DNA of 64,000 nucleotides from Rhizophagus clarus (taxonomy: Eukaryota; Glomeromycota; Glomeromycetes; Glomerales; Glomeraceae), in assembly GCA_015698045.1 (NCBI GenBank), contig BLAL01000162.1, positions 186,001 to 250,000 on the forward strand. Reading direction: 5' to 3'. Position 1 is the stretch's first letter. Every line of letters begins with the position of its first letter. A model generated the notes under the pieces. It had not been told where the DNA came from and ran no database searches. It worked only from the letters and a program-made list of their open reading frames with translations. Position numbers and translations under genes: made by a program. Shown here in pieces: positions 38,480-48,273 of the stretch.

Positions 38480-38975
38480 ATTTTCAAAATATTTTAACCG
38501 TAATATTACGCAGGTTTACAGTTTCGTAAATTTTCAAAATATTTTAATCGTAATATTACGTAGGTTTACAATCTTGTAAATTTTCAAAATATTTTAACTG
38601 TAATATTACGCAAGTTTACAATCTTGTAAATTTTCAAAATATTTTAACCGTAATATTACGCAGGTTTACAATCTTGTAAATTTTTAAAATATTTTAACCG
38701 TAATATTATGCAGGTTTACAGTCTCGTAAATTTTCGAAATATTTCAACCGTAATATTACGCAGGTTTACAGTTTCGTAAATTTGCAGAATATTTTGACCG
38801 TAATATTACGCAGGTTTACAGTTTCGTAAATTTTTGAAATATTTTAACCGTAATATTACGCAGGTTTACAATCTCGTAAATTTTCGAAATATTTTGACCA
38901 TAATATTACGCAGGTTTACAATCTCGTAAATTTTCGAAATATTTTGACCGTAATATTGCGTAAATCTTACGATAT
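38480..38975 (+). repeat. Right subterminal array, about ten 50-bp units
   Basis: A 50-bp unit made of GTTTCGTAAATTTTCAAAAT, ATTTTAACCG, TAATATTACGCAGGTTTACA repeats with few changes. The core TAATATTA is palindromic. Between 38975 and 39135 the repeats lose regularity before the terminal inverted repeat. The inverted element copy has four such units at 58563-58770. Confidence 0.85.
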
Positions 38976-39135
38976 TGAAAACTTGCGTAATATTTTGACC
39001 GTAATATCAATAAATCTTACGAAATTGTAAACTTATGTAATATTTTGAAATTTTTCGAAATATTATGCCATAAACTTTCGTAAACTTACAAAATCGTAAA
39101 CTTACGCAATTTTTGCCCTATAAAATTTCCTGATG

Positions 39136-39503
39136 GAGTAATGGTGGTGGTAATAAAAAACATGTTCATCAAATTGATTGTGTAATTGCTTCAAAATGGG
39201 TTATTTGGGGGTATGTTAATGATTTTGTATTAGGTTATTTTATACTATTATAAGTATAAATTATTATTTTTTTTTTTTTAAAATTTTAGCAGAAGATCAT
39301 CAGCCAATTTAACATATCCAACATGTCCAGATTGTTCAACATATCCAGATTGCCCAAAATATTCAGAATGTTCAATATATTCAATATATTCAAAACTATT
39401 CTTTTTTTTAGGAACTGCAATAATTGCAGTATTTTCATTATTTCTGGAAATGTACTTGCAAAAATTTAATCATTTTACCAATTTATATCACTCATTAAAT
39501 TAA
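39136..39503 (+). pseudogene. CPxCP-family copy 2, 3' half
   Basis: Continues exon 5 after the inserted element (GAGTAATGG, then HQIDCVIASKWVIW), followed by an intron and exon 6 ending at TAA 39501-39503. Exon 6 still has the family layout but many repeat cysteines have become Tyr or Ser (TYPTCPDCSTYPDCPKYSEC). The C-terminal hydrophobic helix and an ending similar to copy 1 remain. The reading frame across the insertion site would be open. Confidence 0.82.
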
Positions 39504-39844
39504 TGGATATAATCTTATAAAATTCTGACAAATCTTATACTACTAGCATATAAATTATATATTATAAAAAAAAAAGAAAAACCAAGGTTTTTAATATTTT
39601 TATACAGCTTTATATATCTTTTAATATATTATTATTAAAAAAAATGATAAATCTATTTTTATATAATTAAATTAACAAACTAATTTTAAATTATTCATTT
39701 ACTATTTTTTTTTTCAAATTTCTCAATTATGTAATCAAAAATCTAGCCAATTAAAGCATTTAATATTATATATATTTATTGATTTTTATATAAATAATAT
39801 ATATTATTACTAAGCTTGTTAACTATCTTTAGTACAAGTTAATA

Positions 39845-40960
39845 CCTAAAAAAAAATCTGGTCTTAATAATTTCTTAGCTCGTTCAGATGAAATAATGAT
39901 ATTTAGGTAGCTGGCAAAAAGTAGGTTTTTTTCCAACCCTACGAAAAAAGAATGTTTGGAAAATGTCTACAAAAATATCTGAAAATTGTCCAGGTGCTTC
40001 AAAAATTGTCATGAAAATGTCCAGGAAATTGATCTATTTTGCTGTTCAGAATTTTTTGTATGTCCAGTTTTTTTTATACGTAAAATTTTCTGGACAAATT
40101 CTAGACAAATAAACCCAACAAATTCCAGACATAAAATATTCTGAACATATTCTAGATAAAATAAACCAAACAAATTCTGGACATGAAAAAATTCCAGATA
40201 AATTCTGAACAAAATAAACCAAATAAATTCCAGACATTTTAAATTTCAGACAAATTCTGGATAAATAAAACCAACAAATTCCAGACATAATAAAATTCTA
40301 GACAAATTTTAGATAATGTTTCTAAGAATGTAAAATTTTAAATTTTAAAAAAATGCAAAAAGCACAAAACTTGATATTTAAAACCACCTCCTGACGTAAT
40401 AAGTAAAAATGAAAAGCAGCCAAAAATGCTATTTATAATATTAATTTAAACTTTGGTTAATTGTATAAAAAGTGGTAAACTTCTACTGATCATCCAGGAC
40501 AAAATTGGATTGTTCAGAATTCTAGACAAGTTCTGGACTAATTTGAACCTAAACATATTCTGAACATCCAAAAACACACACATTTTGGAACATTTTTCAG
40601 ATTTACCAAATGTCTGGAAATTGTCTACTTATTTTCTCAGACAATTTTAGCATGAATTCCAGATGTATTTTTTTCATAGGACAAATATAGAGAGCTTTTT
40701 CATAAATACTAAAAGAAATAATAAAAGTTAATAAAAAACTAAAATACAAAGTAAAAGTCTTGGAATCTCTAGATTTTTTGGTTTCAAATGTTTAGTATGA
40801 TCTTAAAAATAATTTTTTTAATGAAAAAAACCTTTTTATTTAAAACTAAAGAGTAGAAAAAGTTGACCTTTTACTTTCAAACTTCTTGAAAAAATTAAAC
40901 ATGTGAATCAATAGAAGAATACCTCCCATTATTTTTTATATATTATTTTTTATTACTTAT
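39845..40960 (+). repeat. Direct repeat A, interrupted by a MITE
   Basis: The segments 39845-39936 and 40682-40960 match 44809-45150 in the same order and orientation (CTGGTCTTAATAATTTC, AGCTGGCAA, GGTAGAAAAAG). The unit B counterpart contains a 76-codon frame. Unit A has no open frame. Confidence 0.65.
39937..40681. mobile_element. MITE-like element, CCCTA family, copy 1
   Basis: Imperfect terminal inverted repeats start CCCTACGAAAAAAG and end TTTTTTTCATAGGA. The interior has many AAATTCTGGACA/TGTCCAGAATTT words. CAA occurs on both sides (39934-39936 and 40682-40684) as a 3-bp target duplication. The uninterrupted repeat at about 44895-44930 aligns across the site without a gap. Short CACTA-like elements also have 3-bp duplications and subterminal repeats, so that grouping is a reasonable guess. 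Confidence 0.65.
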
Positions 40961-41099
40961 TTCAGTATTATTTAAGGTTCTAATATAATTATCAGATTTT
41001 AAAAAATTCTTCCCATCTATCTTTTTGTCACAGTTTGGTTAAGAAGAATTTTGCACTAAAGATATTCAAAACACCTGTTAAATATAATAATTTATTATT

Positions 41100-42995
41100 T
41101 TTCTTATAGTTAAAAAGGAAGAGTAATAGAAGAAGTTGAAAATATAAATTCTATTAATACTGGAGGCATTTTTACAATCTCTACAAAGAGTCAAGGTACT
41201 CTCAACAACTCATAACAACAAATTACTATTGGATTAGAAGCTTCAGTTCATGTTCAGGTTCAAAATGCTATATCTATTAGAGTTCCAAATTTTCAGTTCT
41301 GTTCTGTTTTCAGTTCTGATTTGGCTCTCTGATATAAAATTTTACTGAAAGTGTTTTTCAGCCTAAAATTTTTACTGAAAAACATTTTTGGGTCATACTT
41401 TTAACTAAAAATATTTTCAGTTAAAAAACACTACTGAAAAAACATTTTCAGTTTGAAAAATTAATTCCAGTTCTATTTTCAGATCAAAAAATAAAACTGA
41501 AACTGTTTTTTCAAAAAACACTTTAAACTGAAAATATTTTCAGATGAAGTTTTTTAACTAAAAAATCATTTTTCAGTTAAAAGATGATTCTGAAAATGTT
41601 TTTTAATAAAAATTTTATTCTGAAAAGCGTCCAGTAAGGAACCAAGTTTAGAATTGGAAATGGAACTGAAAATGGAACTGAACTGAAAATTTGGAGCTCT
41701 AACATCTATAGATGCTACTCAAATTATTTTAAGTAAATCCCAAATTAATTTATACATTTTAACAGTCATAATTCCCAAATCCCAAATATATAAATTGCAA
41801 AATTTATATATGTAATTTGTAAATTAATTTGGATTTGTACATTTGGGTTGTTACAATCCCAAATTATTTTAGATTTAAGTGATATCTATAGCTACATTTA
41901 CTACTGCTACCCTTAATCAGCAGAATGTTAAAATAAATAGGACACAACCATACTAGACAGTAATAAAAAAGTCTTAAAAAATTACTCTTTTCTTTTCTCT
42001 TAACTTAACTTTAAGTCAGAATGATACAAAAAAAAAGAATTATGTGTTCTGCCATGTAATTAGACTAACATGTATATTCTCACTACTACAATCAAAGGTG
42101 TAAAAATAATCAAAGTTGTATGTGAAACTGAAGATGCAGCCAATAAAGTTATGGTAAAATCTATAGTAGCTAACAACATAATTAAGTTTAGTAAAATGAA
42201 GTTTTTAATGCAAAATTAGCTTTATCTACAATCAGAATTTGAGATTAAGATTTGGGATGTCCCTTAAATATTAAAAAAAATCTATTTGAGCAACATCTAT
42301 AATCATTGGGTCATGTGAACAAGATCAAATTCACAGTCAAAAATTTATATTATGAAGTTGCAATTACTGTACCTTTGCCAATAAAGATTTAAAGGCAGCC
42401 CTCAAAGAAAAATAATTATGAAATTTTTGAATAAAACATTTAGAATTTTACAAACAGATTTATAGTCTTAAAAAAGATTAGACAAAAGTATCAAATTAAA
42501 TATAAATTCTTAATTTGAAAAAGTCAAATAGCAACTTAATAAATTTAATGATCTCATAAAAAAATGATACTATAAAACATAATTAAAGTTTTACAGTTCA
42601 ATATATAGATAAAATAGAAGATAAAGTAAATAACAAGTGTTCTTCTTTAAAAACAATGAATAGTCAACTTGGTTAATTAATAAGTTCAGTTTCTCTATTT
42701 AATACATATCTGGCATAACCAGATATAAATTCACCACCATCCAATTAACAATAATGTCATAACAAACTATAATTTTATCATCAATTGATGGTATTATAAA
42801 TATTAATAATACTTTTAAAATTTTGACATTAAATATATCAGAATTAAATAATACAGAATATTTAATTAATTTTATGAATATTAATGATATTAAGATATTA
42901 AGTATTACTGAAACTAAACTTACATCCAATACAGGACAACATTTATATAAGAATCATAAGAATTATAAATATACATCAATATTTTCAAAGTGTTA
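41100..42995 (+). pseudogene. Remnant of a second LINE family (ORF1 and endonuclease start)
   Basis: Two protein-like stretches lie in one orientation. About 42070-42390 reads VKIIKVVCETEDAANKV and, after breaks, EFEIKIWDVPLNIKKNLFEQ, LGHVNKIKFTVKN, an RRM-like pattern comparable to ORF1 of LINE 1. About 42785-42995 reads FKILTLNISELNN, INDIKILSITETKL, the start of an APE-type LINE endonuclease. Several stops and shifts are present. An N-terminal part (ITIGLEASVHVQVQNAISI) is cut by a MITE at 41278. Confidence 0.55.
41278..41701. mobile_element. hAT-type MITE with 8-bp target duplication
   Basis: 424 bp. Terminal inverted repeats read TAGAGTTCCAAATTTTCAG at the left and the reverse complement of TAGAGCTCCAAATTTTCAG at the right. 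The flanks are ATATCTAT (41270-41277) and ACATCTAT (41702-41709). Joining the flanks gives an uninterrupted NAISIDATQI frame. TIRs of the form YARNG and 8-bp duplications are hAT features. The interior is made of CTGAAAATGTTTTT-type repeats. Confidence 0.75.
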
Positions 42996-43141
42996 GTATA
43001 ATTATATAATACATATGTTAAGTATATAACTTTGTAACGTACATTTAAAAGCTATATGTTAGTGGTTACATTATTTTTTAAAAGGAAAATTTGATTGACT
43101 ATAATTGTTATTTATAATTATATTTTTTTTTCCCCTTTCAG

Positions 43142-44150
43142 AAGGCAATGGTTTAACGTAGCTTTATTGGATACAGGAACAATTTACATTATAGCAAATA
43201 TAAAATAAAACCTAGCTAATGCCATGATCCGCAACCATACTAATAGAAACTACAACAGCCATCATCTAACAAGAGACCCCATCTGTAAACTCCATACCTA
43301 TGCTATGTATCTAATACGGGTAGGCTGTCTTTGCTATAGTAGGTGACTACTTAGCCAATCAGCCCCGCAATCACAGACAAAGCGCGCACTCCATCCTAGA
43401 AACAGTGCAATACTAGGACTAATGAATACTGGCAAAAAAATTATTTTTTATCTTTTTTTTTGTAATTTTCTAAGTACCAATCCCATCGCCACTCCCAAAG
43501 CTTAATCCTACAGAACTAGTAGTGCCCAGCGCGATACCAGGTATAAAAGAATTTTATATGGATTTAAAATCCCTGTAAGACTTTGTATAGACCATATGCA
43601 TAACAGCTAAGTTAGGTCAGGAATGTTCTTATAGGACGAGCTCACATCTTCTCACTCTACAATCCCTATAGAGCATTTCCAACTCAAAAACTTGAGATCC
43701 TGAAGGCCAAAACCCCAAGATGAGGAGGCATGAAATGGATACACCTTGAAAAAATGAGGCACCTAACTAGAAGCTGACAGAGTATTGACCCAGATTGGTA
43801 CCAATTTTTCAAAATGAAAGCCCACAAATTATATTAAAAACAAAACACCAATCTAACAACACTGTACAGGCACGTGATAAGAGGTGTGTGATGCATGCAC
43901 AAAACTAAAAAGGATATGTAAACAACAATTGCAAGCGGTCCAATAGAAATCCAGTGATCGCTATTAAGATCAACAATTCAGTACCTCCTACTCCCCCACC
44001 AAACTCAGCAAAGAAGCAAAAAAAATTCTAAAATGTCAAAATATTAAAAACGAATTAGTAAAACACACCCAAAACAAGAAAAACCACTAAATATCTACTA
44101 AAGAAAAGCGACTTAATGATCATGTCTGTCAACTATCCACAGTACGAAGC
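43142..44150 (-). pseudogene. Likely 3' end of a decayed LINE, minus strand
   Basis: 43142 onward (GGCAATGGTTTAACGTAGC, then a run ending AAATAAAACCTAGCTAA) parallels the 3' end of LINE 1 and LINE 2 (GGCAAACGCGGCATAGTAGC, AAATAAAACTAACTAA). Reverse-strand translation gives a fragment WSARFVCDCGADWL before it. No open frame survives. Confidence 0.4.
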
Positions 44151-44155
44151 ATCAC

Positions 44156-44805
44156 CCCTATAAAAAATATGTGTCTGGATAATATCCAGAAAATGTCCAG
44201 AAAAATTGTCTAAATAATTGTCTGAAAATTCTGGACACACAGTGTCCAGAAACTGTTCTGAAAATACTGCATTTTCGGAATATTAGGAATTTGTCCTGAA
44301 ATTGTCCAGAAATGTATTTTCGTAAAATTTTGTCACAAAAGATGATCATTGGATAAATGATCATTATTATTTTTTAATCCAAATTTTTTATATCATAGAT
44401 ATATAGTATTTTTGCCTGCTCTGCAATTTTAATTAGTACGACAAAAAAGATTTTGAATATCAGTTTTGTGTTTTTTGCATTTTTTTACAAAATTAATTTA
44501 TCCTTTTTTGGAAATAGTATCCAGAATTTGTTCTGAACTTTTTCATGTCCAGAATTTGTCTATCTGGATTTTTAATTATGTTTAGAATTTGTCCAGATTT
44601 GACTGTTTAGAATTTATCTGAAATTTTATACCGAATAAATACTGGACAAATTCTGGACAAAGTTAGAACATGTCAAAATTTTAAGTATCAGAAGTGTATC
44701 AGATATGTACCAAAAAAGTGGACATTTTCCAGACACATCAGATTTATTCTGGACATTTTTCAGACATTTTTGATAACATTTTCCAGACATTTATTTTTTA
44801 TAGGG
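44156..44805. mobile_element. MITE-like element, CCCTA family, copy 2
   Basis: 650 bp with TIRs CCCTATAAAAAATATGTGTC and its near reverse complement ending TTTTTTATAGGG. CAC lies on both sides (44153-44155, 44806-44808). The same internal GTCCAGA-type words as copy 1 are present. Confidence 0.7.
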
Positions 44806-44808
44806 CAC

Positions 44809-45153
44809 CTAAAAGAAAACTTGGTCTTGATAATTTCTCAGCTTATCCAGACAGAATAATGGAATCCAGATAGCTGGCAAGAAAAGTAAGTCCTCCTTCA
44901 AGCGTCAAGAGCCTTTTCACAAATGCTGTGCAAACATAAAAAGTTGGTAGCAAAACTAAAACATGAACTAAAAGTCCCAGAACATCCATATTTTTTGGTT
45001 CCAGATGTTCTACAAAGACAGACAGATGAGTTTCTCAAAGAAAAAAACCCCTTTTTAGGACTAAAGGGTAGAAAAAGCCAACTTTTTACTTCCAAACTTT
45101 TTGGAAAAAATGGACAAAGTGATCAGCGGAAAGAGTGCCTTCCTTATTTATAA
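44809..45153 (+). repeat. Direct repeat B with a short reading frame
   Basis: Second unit of the repeat pair. It contains a 76-codon frame from 44923 (KLKHELKVPEHPYFLVPD, FLKEKNPFLGLKGRK, LFGKNGQSDQRKECLPYL) not matched to any family I know. Its end (AAAAAATGGACAAAGTGATC) matches the antisense of the LINE 5' leader in this window. Confidence 0.5.
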
Positions 45154-45199
45154 TTATATTAATAATATTATGAAAAAAGAAATCATAGAACTATATGCT

Positions 45200-45345
45200 T
45201 ATGCTAAAAGGAGTTTTGGATTAATTTAATTAAAGAAAATCCAGGTGGTTATTGTTATTTCCATAATTTTGGTGGCTATGATGCCATACTCTCATTAAGG
45301 AGGAAGTTAAATATAGAGTTAGAATTATTTTAATAGAGAACTTTA
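45200..45345 (+). pseudogene. Possible family-B DNA polymerase fragment
   Basis: A short frame reads ENPGGYCYFHNFGGYDAILSL. The pattern YxHNxxxYDA resembles the exonuclease region of protein-primed family-B DNA polymerases of linear plasmids and Polinton-type elements. No other polymerase motif follows, so this is a scrap at best. Confidence 0.3.
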
Positions 45346-45654
45346 ATGCAAGTTATGATGAATACTAAACAGAAATCAAAAGTAATAAATATACATGAAA
45401 AATGCAATTTTTAAAATATTGAAACAATATAGTTTCAAAGATACTAATAGTTTGTTTCATAAGAATCCTTTACCAACACAGGTCGAATGATATCAAATCA
45501 ACTATCAATTAGCTATCAATTGGCCATCAGGATTGATGAACAGTTAAACAAATCAATATTCAATCAGCAATAAATTGTACTACTTAATTGATGCCAGATG
45601 ATATCAAAAATCAGCACCAAATCAGGTTGCCAATTGAAAGATCAATAATTGTCA

Positions 45655-46020
45655 ATTGATGGTTGATTAATAGTTGATTGATGGTCAAATTATGGTCCAA
45701 TTATGGTCAAATTATGGTCCAATTATGGTCAAATTACTATGGTCAAATTATGGTCAAATTATAGTCAAATTATAGTCAAATTATGATTAAATTATGATCA
45801 AATTATGGTTAAATTATGGTTAAATTATGGTCAAATTATGGTCAAATTATGGTCAAATTATGGTCAATTCATGGTCAAATTATGGGCAAATTATGGGCAA
45901 ATTATGGGTAAATTATGGTTAAATTATGGGTAAATTATGGTTAAATTATGGTTAAATTATGGGTAAATTATGGTTAAATTATGGTTAAATTATGGTTAAA
46001 TTATAGTCAATTGATGGTTA
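45655..46020 (+). repeat. 11-bp satellite
   Basis: About thirty copies of GGTCAAATTAT with variants GGTTAAATTAT, GGGCAAATTAT and GGGTAAATTAT, plus related ATTGATGGTYAATT words at both edges. Variant types cluster, which suggests local amplification by slippage or unequal exchange. Confidence 0.85.
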
Positions 46021-46169
46021 ATTAATAGTTAAAAGACCAATTTTTGTAGAATCATATAACGAATAATAAAATTTATTATAGCACATAATATTTAAAATTA
46101 TAAATAAAATACATAGTATCTTTATTTATATTAATAAGTATTTAAAATAAAAACATTCATTATAATAAT

Positions 46170-46460
46170 ATGTGTCAGGTAGCGATCATCCAGCTTTCAG
46201 CAAAATCTTTGTACTAACACAGCCAATAAACAGCATTTACAAGTTTCAACCATCTGAGGATTTTATTCTTGGTAAATGGCAACAATTGCAGTATTTCTAG
46301 ATAAATAATTATCTATACCTTAAATTAAATTTTTTATAATTAATAACTATTAAAAGTGCTAGCAATAAATTCTGAATTAATAATAGGCAAGTCTTTATTC
46401 TTCATTATTATATTTCTATCAATCAAATTCTAAAATTTATCTTTTATCCTGAAGTATTAT
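46170..46460 (+). pseudogene. CPxCP-family copy 3, internal fragment
   Basis: Matches copy 1 from about 21472 to 21752 (SGSDHPAF, LTQPINSIYKF, intron sequence, and the AG|GCAAGT donor) and stops at CCTGAAGT, the acceptor of intron 3. No 5' or 3' exons remain. Confidence 0.8.
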
Positions 46461-48270
46461 TTTTTTAACTAAAATAAATTTCAATAAAATAATTTAAGGG
46501 ACAGATCATCATTCAATTGGAGAAAATGATTGGCAACCAATAATTAATTTTACAGGATTTGTATTAATAAAAAAACTGTTTTCCAGAATGCTGTGTTCTT
46601 TACCAAAAAAATAGTATAAAATAACCTTTTTGACCAAGAGAGATATTTATAAGATCAATATTATGGTATAGATACATAAATACTAGTAGAAACTATTTAA
46701 TTTTAATAAAATACTATTTTTTTTACATAATTATAAAGAAAAAAAATCAAAACCTATAAATTAATAAAAAAATGCAAGTAAAATCCTATTAACATTCTTG
46801 AATATAAGAATACTATCCATATACCAAGCAAAGTTCCAAGATACCTAAAAATGATCTACTGAAAAAAGAATAAACATGTTAGTAATTAAAATTTTATTAA
46901 CAATCTTAAATAAAAATCTATCTATATAGATTACCTGCATAGTTACCTTAAAGTAATCTAAAATTTAAGACGTATAAAAACAAAATCTACAAAAAAAAAT
47001 AAAATATTAGTAACTAATAACAATCTTTACTAAAAAAAGTACATTCCAAAATTTTAAAACACTTTAGTTCGAAAAAATGAAACATACAAAAAAAAATAAA
47101 GGAATATCATTAAGGGCATATGAAGTTTTCTAATTATAAGTCTAAATAACTAAAATAAATGGAAAAGATAAATATATTTTCACTATTAAGAAACAAGAAA
47201 ATTATTGATAAATAAAACTAAACCAAAATTAATAAAGTGAATAAAACTAAATAAAAGTAGAAATACAGGCCAAAACATTTTACTTAATGTACAAACCTAT
47301 TAAATTTACAGCTGAAATACCACGTTCTTTCATAGTAGAGTCAAAGAGTTTAAATTTTGATAATGTTAAACTTTGTGAGTGGCTTGATCAGGATTGACAT
47401 TATCTGTTATTACATTCAGCATTTTTAATTAATAATCATATGAGAAGACATCAGTCTAATAAAAACTGCATATTAGCCATTTTTGGTAATAATTTACATA
47501 AATTGGCATATTTAAATTTCTTTCGTTAAGTGCTGATTTCTCCCTTAATTAATATTATCTTTTATAAAGAATTAAATAAAAAAATAAAAAAGGTAATATT
47601 TTAGAATTTTTTTTATTTTTAAAAGAAATAAAATTAGACTATTAGAATATTGATTAAATTCATTAGATAATAAATTTAAAGATTATTATAATATGATAAT
47701 TGACAAAGTTTCTTTTCTATATAATCTTAATTGTAATTTATACCAATAGCTTATATTAATAATAGTACATGTATATAAATTTAGATGGAATTAGTTAGAA
47801 GACATAAAACAAAAAGAATAATAATTAGAAAAACTTTTAGAAAGAATTTTTTTATTCTAAATCTTTAATAAAAGCAATATAAAATATTGAAGATTAGGAT
47901 ATCTATTCCTATATATAATAAAAAAAAAAGAATTTGAATCCTTAAATTATTACTATAAAAAAACAAGTAAAAAGAAACATAATCTATTTTTAGCTCAATT
48001 TGCTTATATTAATCATAGGAATTAATGTTAAAAGATGGTTTGTTGATTAAAAGGTGAAAAAAACAAAAAAATTTGGGTGGCTAAAAGACCGTCAGGTCAA
48101 ATAGTCAATTGACTAACTCGGTTGATATCAGATTTCATTAGTTATTATATAATAGGAATTAATGACTCATCAAGTTAATCATCTGCTATAAATTCGTACG
48201 CTAAGTACATAGCTCACCGTACCTAAATGTTTTTCGTCGTACCATCAAAAACCTTGGTAAGTAATTATCA
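46461..48270. other. AT-rich region, no intact gene
   Basis: One protein-like stretch at about 47284-47525 reads YKPIKFTAEIPRSFIVES, NVKLCEWLDQD, then one stop, then LLHSAFLINNHMRRHQ; no family is recognised. Other parts are AT-rich with no supported feature. Confidence 0.4.
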
Positions 48271-48273
48271 AGA

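Larger units (their letters stand above)
24371..39135 (+). mobile_element. 14.8 kb TIR transposon with nested LINEs
   Basis: The ends are inverted repeats: left CATCAGGAAATTTTATAG at 24371 and the reverse complement of the same 18 bases ending at 39135, with similarity continuing to about 41 bp (TTGCGYAAG). The flanks are TTTGTATGA on the left and GAGTAATGG on the right. The paralog at about 21945-21964 reads GCATGAGTAATGATGG without interruption, so the target duplication is the 2 bp GA. Inside both ends are AT-rich subterminal repeats built around CGTAATATTACG-like words. Without the LINEs (about 10.9 kb) the element would be roughly 3.8 kb. The only own gene seen is a decayed Myb/SANT-like gene; no transposase was found. 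The superfamily is not assigned. Confidence 0.82.

Noticed and set aside
38480..38975. CRISPR-like regular 50-bp repeats
   Set aside because: There are no unique spacers; units are contiguous, AT-rich and lie at a transposon end in a eukaryotic genome.
40009..40288. Frames with repeated SGICSEYFMSGI-type peptides
   Set aside because: They arise from the GTCCAGAATTTG-type subterminal words of the CCCTA MITE.
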